Assembly: GCF_036323735.1 (NCBI RefSeq) | Contig: NC_086031.1 | Span: 37,045,725-37,109,724, forward strand | Reading direction: 5' to 3' | DNA length: 64,000 nucleotides | Origin: Rattus norvegicus | Lineage: Eukaryota > Chordata > Mammalia > Rodentia > Muridae | Part shown: positions 55,090-64,000 of the stretch, piece after piece | Layout: each line of letters begins with the position of its first letter | Position numbering within the stretch: the first letter of the stretch is position 1 | Notes under the pieces: model-generated | The model's input: only the letters and a program-made list of their open reading frames with translations | Database searches by the model: none | Told to the model about the DNA's origin: nothing | Program-made: the position numbers and the translations under genes

Positions 55090-55215
55090 AGTGATCCAGA
55101 GACAGGAAAATCCCTAGCCTTTAGCAAGTTATAGGCCTGTTAGAGACTCTGCCCCAAAACAAAGGTGATAGCTCCTGAATGACAGTCAGGATACATGCAC
55201 ACAGAAGTGAAGATG
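55090..55215 (+). mobile_element. B4 SINE, 3' half
   Basis: 'gacaggaaaatccctagcct', 'gttagagactctgccccaaa', 'caaaggtgatagctcctgaa' and 'gatacatgcacaca' follow the order of the 3' half of B4. Confidence 0.7.
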
Positions 55216-55439
55216 AACAAATATTTAACTTGTACTTATTGGGTAAATAAGTAATGATAGATAAAGTGTGTTGGAAATTGAATATTCCCACCCCTCCTTA
55301 CCATGGGTGCTCTAGAGAGCACAAGATCATAACAGGTGTTGTGAAGTGATTGGTGAAAGAAAATACAATGTATGAAAAAGAAGCTAAGCAGAAATAAGAG
55401 TGGAAAAATGAAAAGCTGAAGATGGAGAAAACTATGTCA
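55216..55439. other. No feature seen
   Basis: Short unassigned interval before the Lx element. Confidence 0.4.
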
Positions 55440-57052
55440 ATAAAAAGCATCCCTAACCTTAAGCTTTACTACAGAGCAATAGTAATAAAAACTGCATGGT
55501 ATTGGTACAGAAACAGACAGATTGATCAGTATAATTGAACTGGAGACCCTGAAATAAAACTAGACACTTATGGACAAAAAAGATGAAATCATACAGTGAA
55601 AAAAATTGTTCTCAACAAATGCTGCTTGTCTAACTGGATGTCTGCATTTAGAAGAATGCAAATAGATCCATATCTATCAAAAACTTAAGTCCGAAAGGAT
55701 CAAAAACCTCAACATAAAACCAGATATACTAAATTTAATAGAACCTAAAGTGAGGAATAGACTTGAACTTACAGATACAGGAGACAAATTCCTGAACAGA
55801 ACACCAATTGCTCAGTCTCTAAGATCAACAACTAATAAACAGGACCTCATGAAACTGAAAAGCTTCTGTAAGGCAAAGGATGCCATCAATAAGACAAACC
55901 GGCAAAGTACAGACTGAGGAAATGTTCTTCACAAATCCTATATCTCACATAGGGCAAAGTCCCCAAAATGTGTGAAGATAGCCACAATTCAAATGGCCCA
56001 ATTAAAAAATTATATGTATGTAGCCAAATGGAATTCTCAACACAAGAATGTAGAATAGCTGAGAAGCACTTGAAATGTTCAAGGTCCTTAGTCATCAGGG
56101 AAATGCAAATCAAAATGACCCTATGATTCTATCTTAGAACTGTCGGAATGGCTAAATCAAAACCTCAAGTGATAGCACATGCTGATGAGGATGTGGAGCA
56201 AGGTAAACACTCCTTTATTGCTGGCGGGAGAGCAAAAGTGTACAACTTTGAAATCAATTTGTCAATTTCTAGGCAAACTGAGAATGGTTCTTCTTTAAGA
56301 CCCAGTATATCCAAAAGACGCACCACTATACTACAGGGACACTTGCTAAACTACGTTCATATCAGTTTTATTCATAATAGCCAGAAACTGGAAAGAACTT
56401 AGATGTCACACAACTGAAGAACGGCTAGTGAAAATGTGGCACATCTACACAATTGAATACTATTCAGCTATTAAAAACAAGGACTTCATAAATTTTGCAA
56501 GCAAATAGATGGGACTTTAGAACATCATCTTGAGTGAGGTAACCTAGAGCCAGAAATTCACATATAATATATACTCACATATAAGAAGACATGCGGGGAA
56601 TCATGCTACAATCCAGAGACCTGAAGAAATTGGGTAATAAGGATGTTTCAAGTGAGGATTCACCAATCCCATGAAGGGAAAACTGAATAGTCTTTGGAGG
56701 TTGATCGACAGAGGGAACTGGGTAGGAGAGGAGGTGAGGAGGGGAATTGGGATGGCAATCAGGTATGGGGACAGGGGGAAGCAAGAGAGGGCTTGGAGTA
56801 AGAATTGAAATTGGTAGGGATTGGCACCTCTGGTAACTATTTGGATGCCTAGGGCTGGATAAAATACAGGGAGACTTTGGGACTGACATTAGCTTAGATT
56901 CTTTCCACAGGAAGATATAGAGACTGAAGTGCCCAACTCCTGTATCCAGGCAGGATTTTCAGAGGAGAAAGAAGCACATCAATCCACTCACAAATTTTTC
57001 AACCTCGATTTTCTTTCTTCCTTCCTTCCTTCCTTCCTCCCTTCCTTCCTTC

Positions 57053-57103
<51 letters not shown>

Positions 57104-57830
57104 TTTTTTTGCCTGCAAAATGGGCAGAGATAAAGATGGCGCAGAGACTAGGGAACAGTCAGCCAATGGCTTCCCCAAATGTAGACACATCCCATGTGAG
57201 AGAAACAACACCTGACACTATTATTGATACCTTGCTATGCTTGCAGACAGGAACCTAGCATAACTATTTCTTGGGAGGCTTCATCTAGCATTGGATGGAG
57301 GCAGATGCAGAAATTCATGATCAACCATGAGGCAGAGCCCAGGTGTCTTAAGGAGGATTGGGAGATAGAAGTAAGCAAGTTGAAGGATCAAGGACACCAC
57401 AAGAAGACCCACAGAATCAACTAAGCTGGAATCATAGGGGCTTACAGAGCCTGAGCCTCTAACCAGGGAGCATGCAGGAACTGGAACTAGACCCTCTACA
57501 CATTTGTAGAAAATGTGCAACTTGGTCTTCATGTGGGCAGCTCAGTGGCTGTCTGTGACTCTGTTGCCTGCCATTGCATACCCTTTCTCCTACTTGGACT
57601 GCCTGGATAGGCATCAGGGGGAGAGGACATGCCTACACCTGCTAGGACTAGATGCCCCATGGTGGGGTGGTACTCAGTGGGGAATCCCCTTCTCTTAGGA
57701 GAAGGAAAGGGGGGCAATGGGATAGGGATTTGTAAGGGTGAGCTTGGGAAGAGGTCAGGGGAGGGGCTGTGATCTGGATGTAAAGTGAATAAAACAACAA
57801 CAACAACAAAAATCAACCAAACAACAACAT
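55440..57830 (+). mobile_element. Lx-type L1 (ORF2 C-terminal part and full 3' UTR)
   Basis: ORF2 from '..LKLYYRAIVIKTAWYWYRNRQID' (55455-55530) through the C-terminal region to '..MEYYSAIKN'-like codons at 56440-56480, ending near 56590. The first 3' UTR part (56600-57005) is purine-rich. It has a TTCC/TTTC array at 57008-57112 and the second 3' UTR part (57113-57790) ends 'gatctggatgtaaagtgaat' with AATAAA, then an AAC-repeat tail (57790-57830). The 'gatctggatgtaaagtgaat' end is typical of the Lx7/Lx8 group (from memory). ORF2 has many stops and indels. Confidence 0.87.
57008..57112. repeat. (TTCC)n(TTTC)n array in the Lx 3' UTR
   Basis: About 45 bases of TTCC/CTTC units then about 55 bases of TTTC, ending in T9. 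It sits inside the L1 3' UTR, between 'aacctcgattttc' and 'gcctgcaaaatggg'. Confidence 0.95.
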
Positions 57831-58469
57831 CCCATATGGAGACATTGAATGATCCTAGAGCATCCTCAATGATGATCCCAGATTGTCAGTGCTGGATAGA
57901 GGCTGCTTATACCAATCTTCAACAGCTATTAGAAATTGTAAAAGACCTATAAGAAGCTGAGGGATATAAAGAAGCATACTGTAATACTGGATTCAGTAAA
58001 GTTAGAAACCTGAAAATTTTCTGTACATGGTGATTTTTTTTAATATATTAAATCCTTGGTTCCATTCTGTGACTCATTATTTTTGGCCACTCTTCTGTGC
58101 TTAGTAAAATGGGACTGTGTTTCTTTTGAGACTGTTGCCTGTTTTTTTTTCCTTTGCATAACCTAATAGGTCAAGTAAATTATTTCTTCTAATAAAATTG
58201 TTTATTTCATTCTTTAAAAGAAAAATTGAGTATCTCCCATTTCAAATTTAAAAATAAAACATTACATAATCAACCTAAGCTTCAAGAATTAATGTAGCAA
58301 TAAGCAAATCTCTACATACAGATCTGGAATGTTTATTGGAAAATAAAACAAGAATATTTTATTTGAGAGTTTTCTGTGGAGGATTTTGGTTCAATAATGC
58401 TTAAGGTGGCGTGGAAGAACTGGAGTGTGACTGTTTTGTTTATTAAAAAATGTTATAAGAATTCTGGAC
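57831..58469. other. No feature seen
   Basis: AT-rich sequence with no recognised element. Confidence 0.5.
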
Positions 58470-58690
58470 AAAGCTCAATTTGTAGTACACTTTCCTAGAA
58501 TTCACAGAGCCCTCCTGAGTTTGAGAGTTTGATGATTAGAATTGAATAAACTGTGTATGGTAAGGCATGCCTATAATCCCAGGGCTCAGAGATCTCAGGG
58601 ATGAGGATCAGAAGTTCTGAGTCATCCCCAGATATATGGAAAGTTTGATAACAGTGCTATGCAAGACCCTGCCTCAAAAATTAAAGGAAA
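58470..58690 (+). mobile_element. ID-B1 composite SINE (B4 type)
   Basis: An ID-like head ('gctcaatttgtagtacact', 'cctagaattcacagagccct', 'gagtttgagagtttgatg') is fused to a B1-like part ('gtatggtaaggcatgcctat', 'aatcccagggctcagag', 'gcaagaccctgcctcaaaaa'). This is the B4 architecture in a recognisable state. Confidence 0.8.
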
Positions 58691-58970
58691 GATAAGGGAG
58701 AGAAGAAGAGTGGAAGGAAGAAGGGGGTAAAGGGATGGAGGAGGGGAAACAAGGAAGGAGATAGCAAGAGAGAAAAAGAATGAAACATAGACTAAGACAT
58801 GGAGGCATACACAGACAAAAACACAGAAAGAGGAAAACAAAACAAGTGGGAAGGGATGGGAGTGCATGGAGGGGAGAGGAAGAGGGGAGGAGAAGAGATA
58901 GTAGAGGAGGAGATAGGATAGGCAGGCATGGGGAGGAGAGGAAAATAATGAGGATTAAAGCAACAAAGCA
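58691..58970. repeat. GGA/GAA-rich purine tract
   Basis: Imperfect purine-rich DNA on the plus strand, interrupted by short ACA/CAG stretches. No clear unit. Confidence 0.8.
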
Positions 58971-59870
58971 AAGCAAAGAATCACAAGAGCAACATTGCAT
59001 AACCGTGGTGTGACTCAGCAACAGTCCACAGTTGTGATTACGTAATAGATTTTTCTGTTGCCTGCTCTCACACTTGTGACTGATGAAGAGAATTATTCAG
59101 CCATTAAAGTAGGAACCTAGCAGACAAAAAGGAACAGCAGTCAGTGATTTCCAATTAATCCTGCTATCTAGGAAGAGTAGTTTGGTTCTGAGCACGCATC
59201 TGATCTTTGCTTCTCTAATCTAATGTCTGTGGAGTGAGAAGACACTTAGTAGGGACACAGCTAGAGAACAACTTTAGGACTCTGGAGAACACGTGTCTGG
59301 GAACTTCCATACAGGCCCAACATCATAGCAATATGTAACTTTCTAAAACAGTTTAATTATATAGTCTGAACTACTAAACTCAGGCAAAGAAGAACCCTCT
59401 GAAGCCTACTTTTAGGGAGCCAAGCAAACAATGTCATTTGTTTGGATGTGGATTGCTGTACCTGGAATCTGACATGTATCTGACTATGTTCTTGCCATAC
59501 ATGAAGAACTACATGAAGAACTATGGCAAATTTGTCTTTGGGGATAGTGACATCACCAAAGCCTTGGCTCTGAACACACTTATGCATAACACCATACCAT
59601 GGAATCCTAATAAACACTGCCCAAAAGACTTTACATCATGTTACAGATATTCCTGTGTTCTGAATTATAATTCTTTTACTTTGTTTTGTTTACTACTGTA
59701 TGTACAAAGTTTTCTACTCTTCTAGTAACAGTTGGCAAACAAAGACATTTGATATGTTTTTTCCATCATCCATGAGTGTATAGGTACTACATTAATCTAC
59801 TTTAGGATTATGCTGTGTTAGAATGTTCAATTTAAACGTCAAATCCTGCTGCTTGGGTGACCAAGATTAG
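58971..59870. other. No gene identified
   Basis: About 900 bases of unassigned sequence. It holds one 95-codon open frame at 59438-59725 (MFGCGLLYLESDMYLTMFLP...) with a near-repeat YMKNYMKNY in it. I do not recognise a family; at this length chance is possible. Confidence 0.45.
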
Positions 59871-59875
59871 AGAGA

Positions 59876-59923
<48 letters not shown>
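59871..59923. repeat. (GA)n microsatellite
   Basis: About 25 GA units with one G insertion near the start. Confidence 0.95.
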
Positions 59924-59925
<2 letters not shown>

Positions 59926-60102
59926 CAAAGAGAAATGTGGAGGTAAGAGCTGGAATGGTAAGTAGGATGGTTAGAGAGGGATACACTGAGGTCACATTTA
60001 AAGAAAGACGTGAAGGAGATAATATTCTGGGTCAGATAGAAAAAGAAGAGAAAAGCATTCAAAGCTAAGGAAAGCAGGGGTTATTTAAGACCCTGAGACA
60101 GT
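59924..60102. other. No feature seen
   Basis: No recognised repeat. Confidence 0.4.
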
Positions 60103-60252
60103 GGGCTTGGTATTTAAGAACACTTGGTGCACTTTCAGACATCCTGAATTTGATTTACATGTGGGGAGGTTAACAACAGCCGACAACTAAAGAAAGGTCT
60201 GCGACCTAAGTGCCATCTTCTCTTGTCCATGACAGTAACACACACACACACA

Positions 60253-60297
<45 letters not shown>
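60103..60297 (+). mobile_element. B2/B3-type SINE with CA tail
   Basis: 'gggcttggtatttaagaaca', 'cctgaatttgatttacatgtg' (B box region), 'taacaacagccgacaac', 'gccatcttctcttgtcc', then (CA)n at 60239-60297 with one interruption. Diverged. Confidence 0.65.
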
Positions 60298-60344
60298 CTT
60301 TAAAAAGCAATAAGACATGGTTTTGTTTATGTAACACAAGAAGT

Positions 60345-60715
60345 TTGGTCTCATTGTAAGAGAGGAGTATGAGTTAATGCCCTCTTGCTCTGAAGAGTTA
60401 ATCATGGCTTATAGTTTCAGAGGAATAATACTTCATTATGGGGGAAGGCATAGCAACAAGAAGCAGGCTTGATGGCAGGAGCAGGAAGCTGAGACTTTTC
60501 AACTTCAGTCACTAAAAGCAGCAGAGTGAACTGGAAGTGTTTCCTCAAGAACCTCAAAGCCCAACTCGATTGTTACTTTTATGCCAGTAATGCTATACCA
60601 AATGAACTTCTGCAAACAGCCCTGCCAACTGAGGAACAACTATTCAAATGCCCAAGGAAATAGAGGACATTTCTCCTGCAAATTACTACCAGGGGATTAA
60701 AGGGAGAAACATTAC
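60345..60715 (-). repeat. Rodent LTR-type repeat, different family, minus strand
   Basis: On the plus strand: 'atggcttatagtttcagagg', 'agcaacaagaagcaggcttg', 'ccaactgaggaacaactattc', 'aaatgcccaaggaaatagag' and 'gacatttctcctgcaaatta'. This resembles the complement of a common rodent LTR-like repeat whose consensus has '...ttcaaatgcccgagcctgtgggggacatttct...'. Name not verified. Confidence 0.5.
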
Positions 60716-60719
60716 ACAG

Positions 60720-61051
60720 AAAAAGAGTAAACAAGGGCATAATTGTGTAGAACTCTTTAAACCACAGTAATGAGTTAAAATTTTAGTGGATAACTTATAA
60801 TTATTTATGGGACACAATGTAATACTATAATTAATTAATATAATGGATAATTAAATCAAGTTCATTAATATTTTAAATGACGTTTGAGTTTCTGACTTAA
60901 ATTTTATTATGAAAAATCAATGGCATTTATCCTAGATTAAGTTAAACATTTAAATAATTTCCAAAATGTCTTTAAAAATTCTTCTGCCACTTTGTATTAT
61001 GTATTTATTCAAAATGAAAATTAAGAGTTGATGATTAGAAAATCAGAATAT
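60720..61051. other. No feature seen
   Basis: Very AT-rich, no recognised element. Confidence 0.5.
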
Positions 61052-61185
61052 TGATTAACTCTGAAAATGCTAAATATACTCTCTGTTCCAATAACTCAGT
61101 TATTACCTAATTATTTTTTGTAATAAGCAAAATCCATCTCATTAGTGTGAAATTTTGCTCCAGCCTTGAATAAATGGTTACATAT
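61052..61185 (+). repeat. Unnamed dispersed repeat, copy 3 of 3
   Basis: 'aatcagaatattgattaact', 'ctgaaaatgct', 'cctaattattttttgtaat', and 'ccatctcattagtgtgaaat' with 'tttgctcc' parallel copy 1 at 800-990 in the same order. The middle is diverged. Confidence 0.45.
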
Positions 61186-61262
61186 GTATACCAAAGATTA
61201 TTTAAAAATAAACTTCTTTATTATTAACAGTAAATATTTGATTTATTTTACTGATTAAAGAT

Positions 61263-61615
61263 ACTGTTGCTGGAGTAAAACACTATGACCAACAGCAACT
61301 TGTGGAGCGAAGGGTTTATTTCTGTTTATAACACTCAGGTCACGCACAATCACTGAGGGAAGTCAACACTGAAACCTGGAGACAGGAACTGAGCAGTGAG
61401 CATAGAGAGTGGTGTTTCCTCATTTGCTCCTCATGGTTTGCTTAGTTTGTTTACTTGTAAGCCCCAGGGCCACCTGCCTATGGCCCACTGGACTTGGTCC
61501 TTCCACATCAATTTATTAATTAAGAAAATGACCTAAATTTGGACTACAGGCAAACTTGATGGAGGCATTTTCTCAGGTGATTATTTTAGCTTGTGTCAAG
61601 TTGACAGAAAAAAAA
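61263..61615 (-). repeat. Rodent LTR-type dispersed repeat, copy 3 (minus)
   Basis: 'ctgttgctggagtaaaacac', 'gcaacttgtggagcgaaggg', 'ccacatcaatttattaatta', 'tggaggcattttctcagg' and 'gcttgtgtcaagttgacag' are the complement of the family at 5985-6505 and 42366-42650; this is the most complete copy at its 5' end. Confidence 0.75.
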
Positions 61616-62035
61616 TAAAGCAACCAGGACATTTATATATGTTATACAGTTAATTGGTCTGGATCAGTTTAAGGTATCGTAAGAGAAAGAGATCCAAGTA
61701 GAGAATTTAAGACCCCTGACCAAAAGAAAATTTATCCAATGAAGGATACTCACCCGATAATTAGTAAGATTTGTCATTTTTTATGGTTTCAATCACAGAA
61801 TGTAGGGAAATTTTTATTCAGCAACATGGCTACTCCAAATGGAGTACAAAGATTCCCTTAGTACACATTATTATTCCCTAACACTGTAAATAAAGTTAGT
61901 TTGTAAAAGGAAGCAGACATGTTAGAAAGTGATGTCTAATTGAGAAGCAGACAAAGTGATGAATCAGAGAAAGATTTGACAGAATGAGTCAGAGGTCAGA
62001 TATGGCCAACACTTAAAAGAAGCACAGGACAAAGA
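61616..62035. other. No feature seen
   Basis: No recognised repeat before the GA arrays. Confidence 0.45.
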
Positions 62036-62102
<67 letters not shown>

Positions 62103-62137
62103 AGTTCAAGGCAAGCAGAGCAAATTAAGTCAGGTGC

Positions 62138-62199
<62 letters not shown>

Positions 62200-62238
62200 A
62201 GTTCAAGGCAAGCAGAGCAAATTAAGTCAGGTGCCAAA
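62036..62238. repeat. 97-bp tandem duplication built on GA arrays
   Basis: (GA)n (62036-62098), a 43-base unit at 62099-62141 (GGATAGTTCAAGG...GGTGCCAAA), (GA)n (62142-62195), and the same 43-base unit at 62196-62238, identical. Period 97 bases. Confidence 0.95.
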
Positions 62239-62239
62239 A

Positions 62240-63271
62240 GAGAAGCCACTTTGAATCAGTCAGCTTGGAAAGGAATTGGGCCCAGAACAGCTGAGTTGAA
62301 TCAACCAGCCAAACTTCAAAAAGTGCTAGAAGAAAATGAGCTCATTCTTCAATAAGACTCTGAGATCATAATTTTATCAGGTAAATTAAAGTTACTTTTA
62401 CAACAGAGTTTTGTTTCTGTATTTTTGTCAATTGATCATCTAGAGCTTTCTTTTACATTCTTACATATTTGTGATAAAGGAGAGATGACAAGTACAAGGT
62501 CATATGAAGAATATGGTTCTGGTAAGAATTTTTAGAGAGACAAATATAAAGAAAATATATGCTTTGCCAGCTAAACTCTAAGCTGTCTGGGACAAAGTAA
62601 AATCCATGTCTTGAGAAGAATTATTTTGATTGAGTCCTTGGGTCTGTGTTTTCCAGTGCAGTGGATGCCAAAGCTTGGAGATATTTCTGGTGCTGGATTC
62701 TGACACTGTTTGCTGAAACCATACCTTTCTGGTCTACAATGGAATAAACAGCCTTAGTTTCCACATAGTCCATCATGTCTTTCTCTCACTACATGGCTTT
62801 AATCAGTACAGCTGAATATCATGAATTGAAACCTCTAGAATCTTGAGCCAACAGAGACATTTCCCATTCTAAGTACTTTTCTCAGGTGTTTTGGTCACAG
62901 CTATGCAAAAGAAAGTAATTCATTGTTCTGTTCATATAAACTTTGTTGCTTAATATTCAATGCCATTCTTCCTTAACAAGTATCCTAAGTCATTCTGAAT
63001 AATTTACACCCAAATGGCCTTTATAATATCTTACCTCAGAGACTTTCTTAGGAACTGCATTTTAATGCTGAAACTGAAGCAAACAGAAGTATTCTGAAAT
63101 CGAGAAATCAGGTAATTTCCATTTTATTATTATTACAGATGTCATGATTTTCATTGGAGAGCAAATTAAATATTAGATGAATTTTTGTGAGAGACAGTAA
63201 GAAAAAAATTAGGAGGGGTAAGTAAAGAAATAGGAGACGTGAAGAAATGTAAGATAAAAAGAAGTTCCTTT
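62240..63271. other. No feature seen
   Basis: About 1 kb, AT-rich, no gene or mobile element recognised. Confidence 0.5.
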
Positions 63272-63284
63272 AAAAAGATTTCAT

Positions 63285-63462
63285 TTGGGCTGGAGAGATC
63301 CCTCAGTGGTTAAGAGCACCCGACTGCTCTTCCAGAGGACATGAGTTCAATTCCCAGCAACCACATGGTGGCTCACAACCATCTGTAATGGGATCCAATG
63401 CTCTCTTCTGGTGTGTCTGAAGACAGCTACAGTGTACTCATATACGTAAAATAAATCTTAAA
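63285..63462 (+). mobile_element. B2 SINE with 13-bp target-site duplication
   Basis: 'gggctggagagatccctcag', 'ggttaagagcacccgactg', B box 'gagttcaattcccagcaac', 'ccacatggtggctcacaac', then the AATAAA polyadenylation-type signal and A tail. Flanked by AAAAAGATTTCAT at 63272-63284 and 63463-63475. The least diverged B2 in the window. Confidence 0.97.
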
Positions 63463-63514
63463 AAAAAGATTTCATACACATATAATTACATGTGTAATTG
63501 TGTGTTTGTGTAAT

Positions 63515-63553
63515 TCTCTCTCTCTCTCTCTCTCTCTTTCTCCCCGCACTGTG

Positions 63554-63613
<60 letters not shown>
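63515..63613. repeat. (CT)n then (GT)n microsatellite
   Basis: (CT)n at 63515-63538 and about 28 GT units at 63557-63613. The GT part is the tail of the following minus-strand SINE. Confidence 0.95.
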
Positions 63614-63616
<3 letters not shown>

Positions 63617-63742
63617 CAGAAGAAGGCACTAGATCCCCTGGGGATGGAGCTACAGGCAGTTCTAAGTCACAGTAAGGGTGTTGGAAGTGGACTCCTGGAA
63701 CAGCCATAAGAAGTCTGAACTGCTGAGCAATCTTTCCTAACC
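63614..63742 (-). mobile_element. B2/B3-type SINE (minus)
   Basis: Plus-strand 'gccagaagaaggcactagatcc', 'aagtggactcctggaacag' and 'ctgaactgctgagcaatctt' are the complement of a B2/B3 element read from its 3' end to its tRNA-like head. Diverged. Confidence 0.78.
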
Positions 63743-64000
63743 TAACATTTCTCCCTTTAAAACAAGGCGCTATCTATAAGTATGTTATCTATAAATCATG
63801 TATTACATTGATCAGTACACAGAGGTGTGTACTGAGTCCATATCATTCAAAGCAGCACACTAACTTAGCTAATATGCAGAACCTGCTCTAGAGTTTTTTC
63901 TCAGCGACTGTACACGAGATGTCTAATACACGGAGTAAGATGGCAAATAATGCAGTTAGATAAAAAAATACAGGGAATTTATAATTTGAAGCTTTTTTGT
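63743..64000. other. No feature seen
   Basis: Last 260 bases hold nothing recognisable. Confidence 0.4.

Noticed and set aside
62036..62238. Regular repeats as a possible CRISPR-like array
   Set aside because: Only two units, separated by GA microsatellite, in a mammalian context.

Overview
The window looks like gene-poor intergenic rat (Rattus) DNA. The evidence is rat/murine L1 elements with their characteristic G-rich 3' UTR, ID (BC1-derived) SINEs with clean target-site duplications, B1/B2/B3/B4 SINEs, ORR1-type MaLR LTRs, and many long CA, GA and GGA simple repeats. I found no host gene, exon, tRNA/rRNA gene, CRISPR array or operon. Every long coding-like stretch I could identify is L1 ORF1 or ORF2 debris. 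Repeat family names come from recognition of sequence hallmarks, not from a library search.

Layout. 1-21 kb: old single-copy-looking DNA with scattered SINEs, a decayed minus-strand L1 (1.6-4.0 kb), an inverted L1 remnant (3.96-4.48 kb), a small L1 with a 17-bp target-site duplication (8.96-9.32 kb), an older plus-strand L1 tail with an ID element at its end (9.5-10.4 kb), and a solo ORR1 LTR with 5-bp duplication (10.8-11.2 kb). 21.1-28.5 kb: a near full-length minus-strand L1 whose 5' UTR plus ORF1 start is present twice in tandem, all inside one target-site duplication. 29.4-40.6 kb: nested insertions. An old L1 (L1-F) is split by a second near full-length L1 (L1-E), which is itself split by a 485-bp solo ERVK-type LTR with a 6-bp duplication. 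L1-F also carries two local inversion events.

43.6-50.7 kb: another nest. An old L1 is split by a young 1.6-kb L1 whose last 287 ORF2 codons are still open, and a second young L1 fragment (14-bp duplication) lies just downstream, ahead of a further old L1. 52-64 kb: old Lx-type L1 tails, SINEs, LTR-type repeats and microsatellites, including a 97-bp tandem duplication built on GA repeats.

Nothing acts together as a pathway: the window is a record of retrotransposition. I see no undescribed biological system. The items most worth a second look are the tandem-5' L1 at 21.1-28.5 kb, the 157-bp inverted duplication (38.2/38.7 kb) and the 68-bp in-place inversion (39.9 kb) inside one L1, the ORR1 piece at the 5' end of L1-E, and an unnamed dispersed repeat with three copies (0.8, 19.4 and 61.1 kb).
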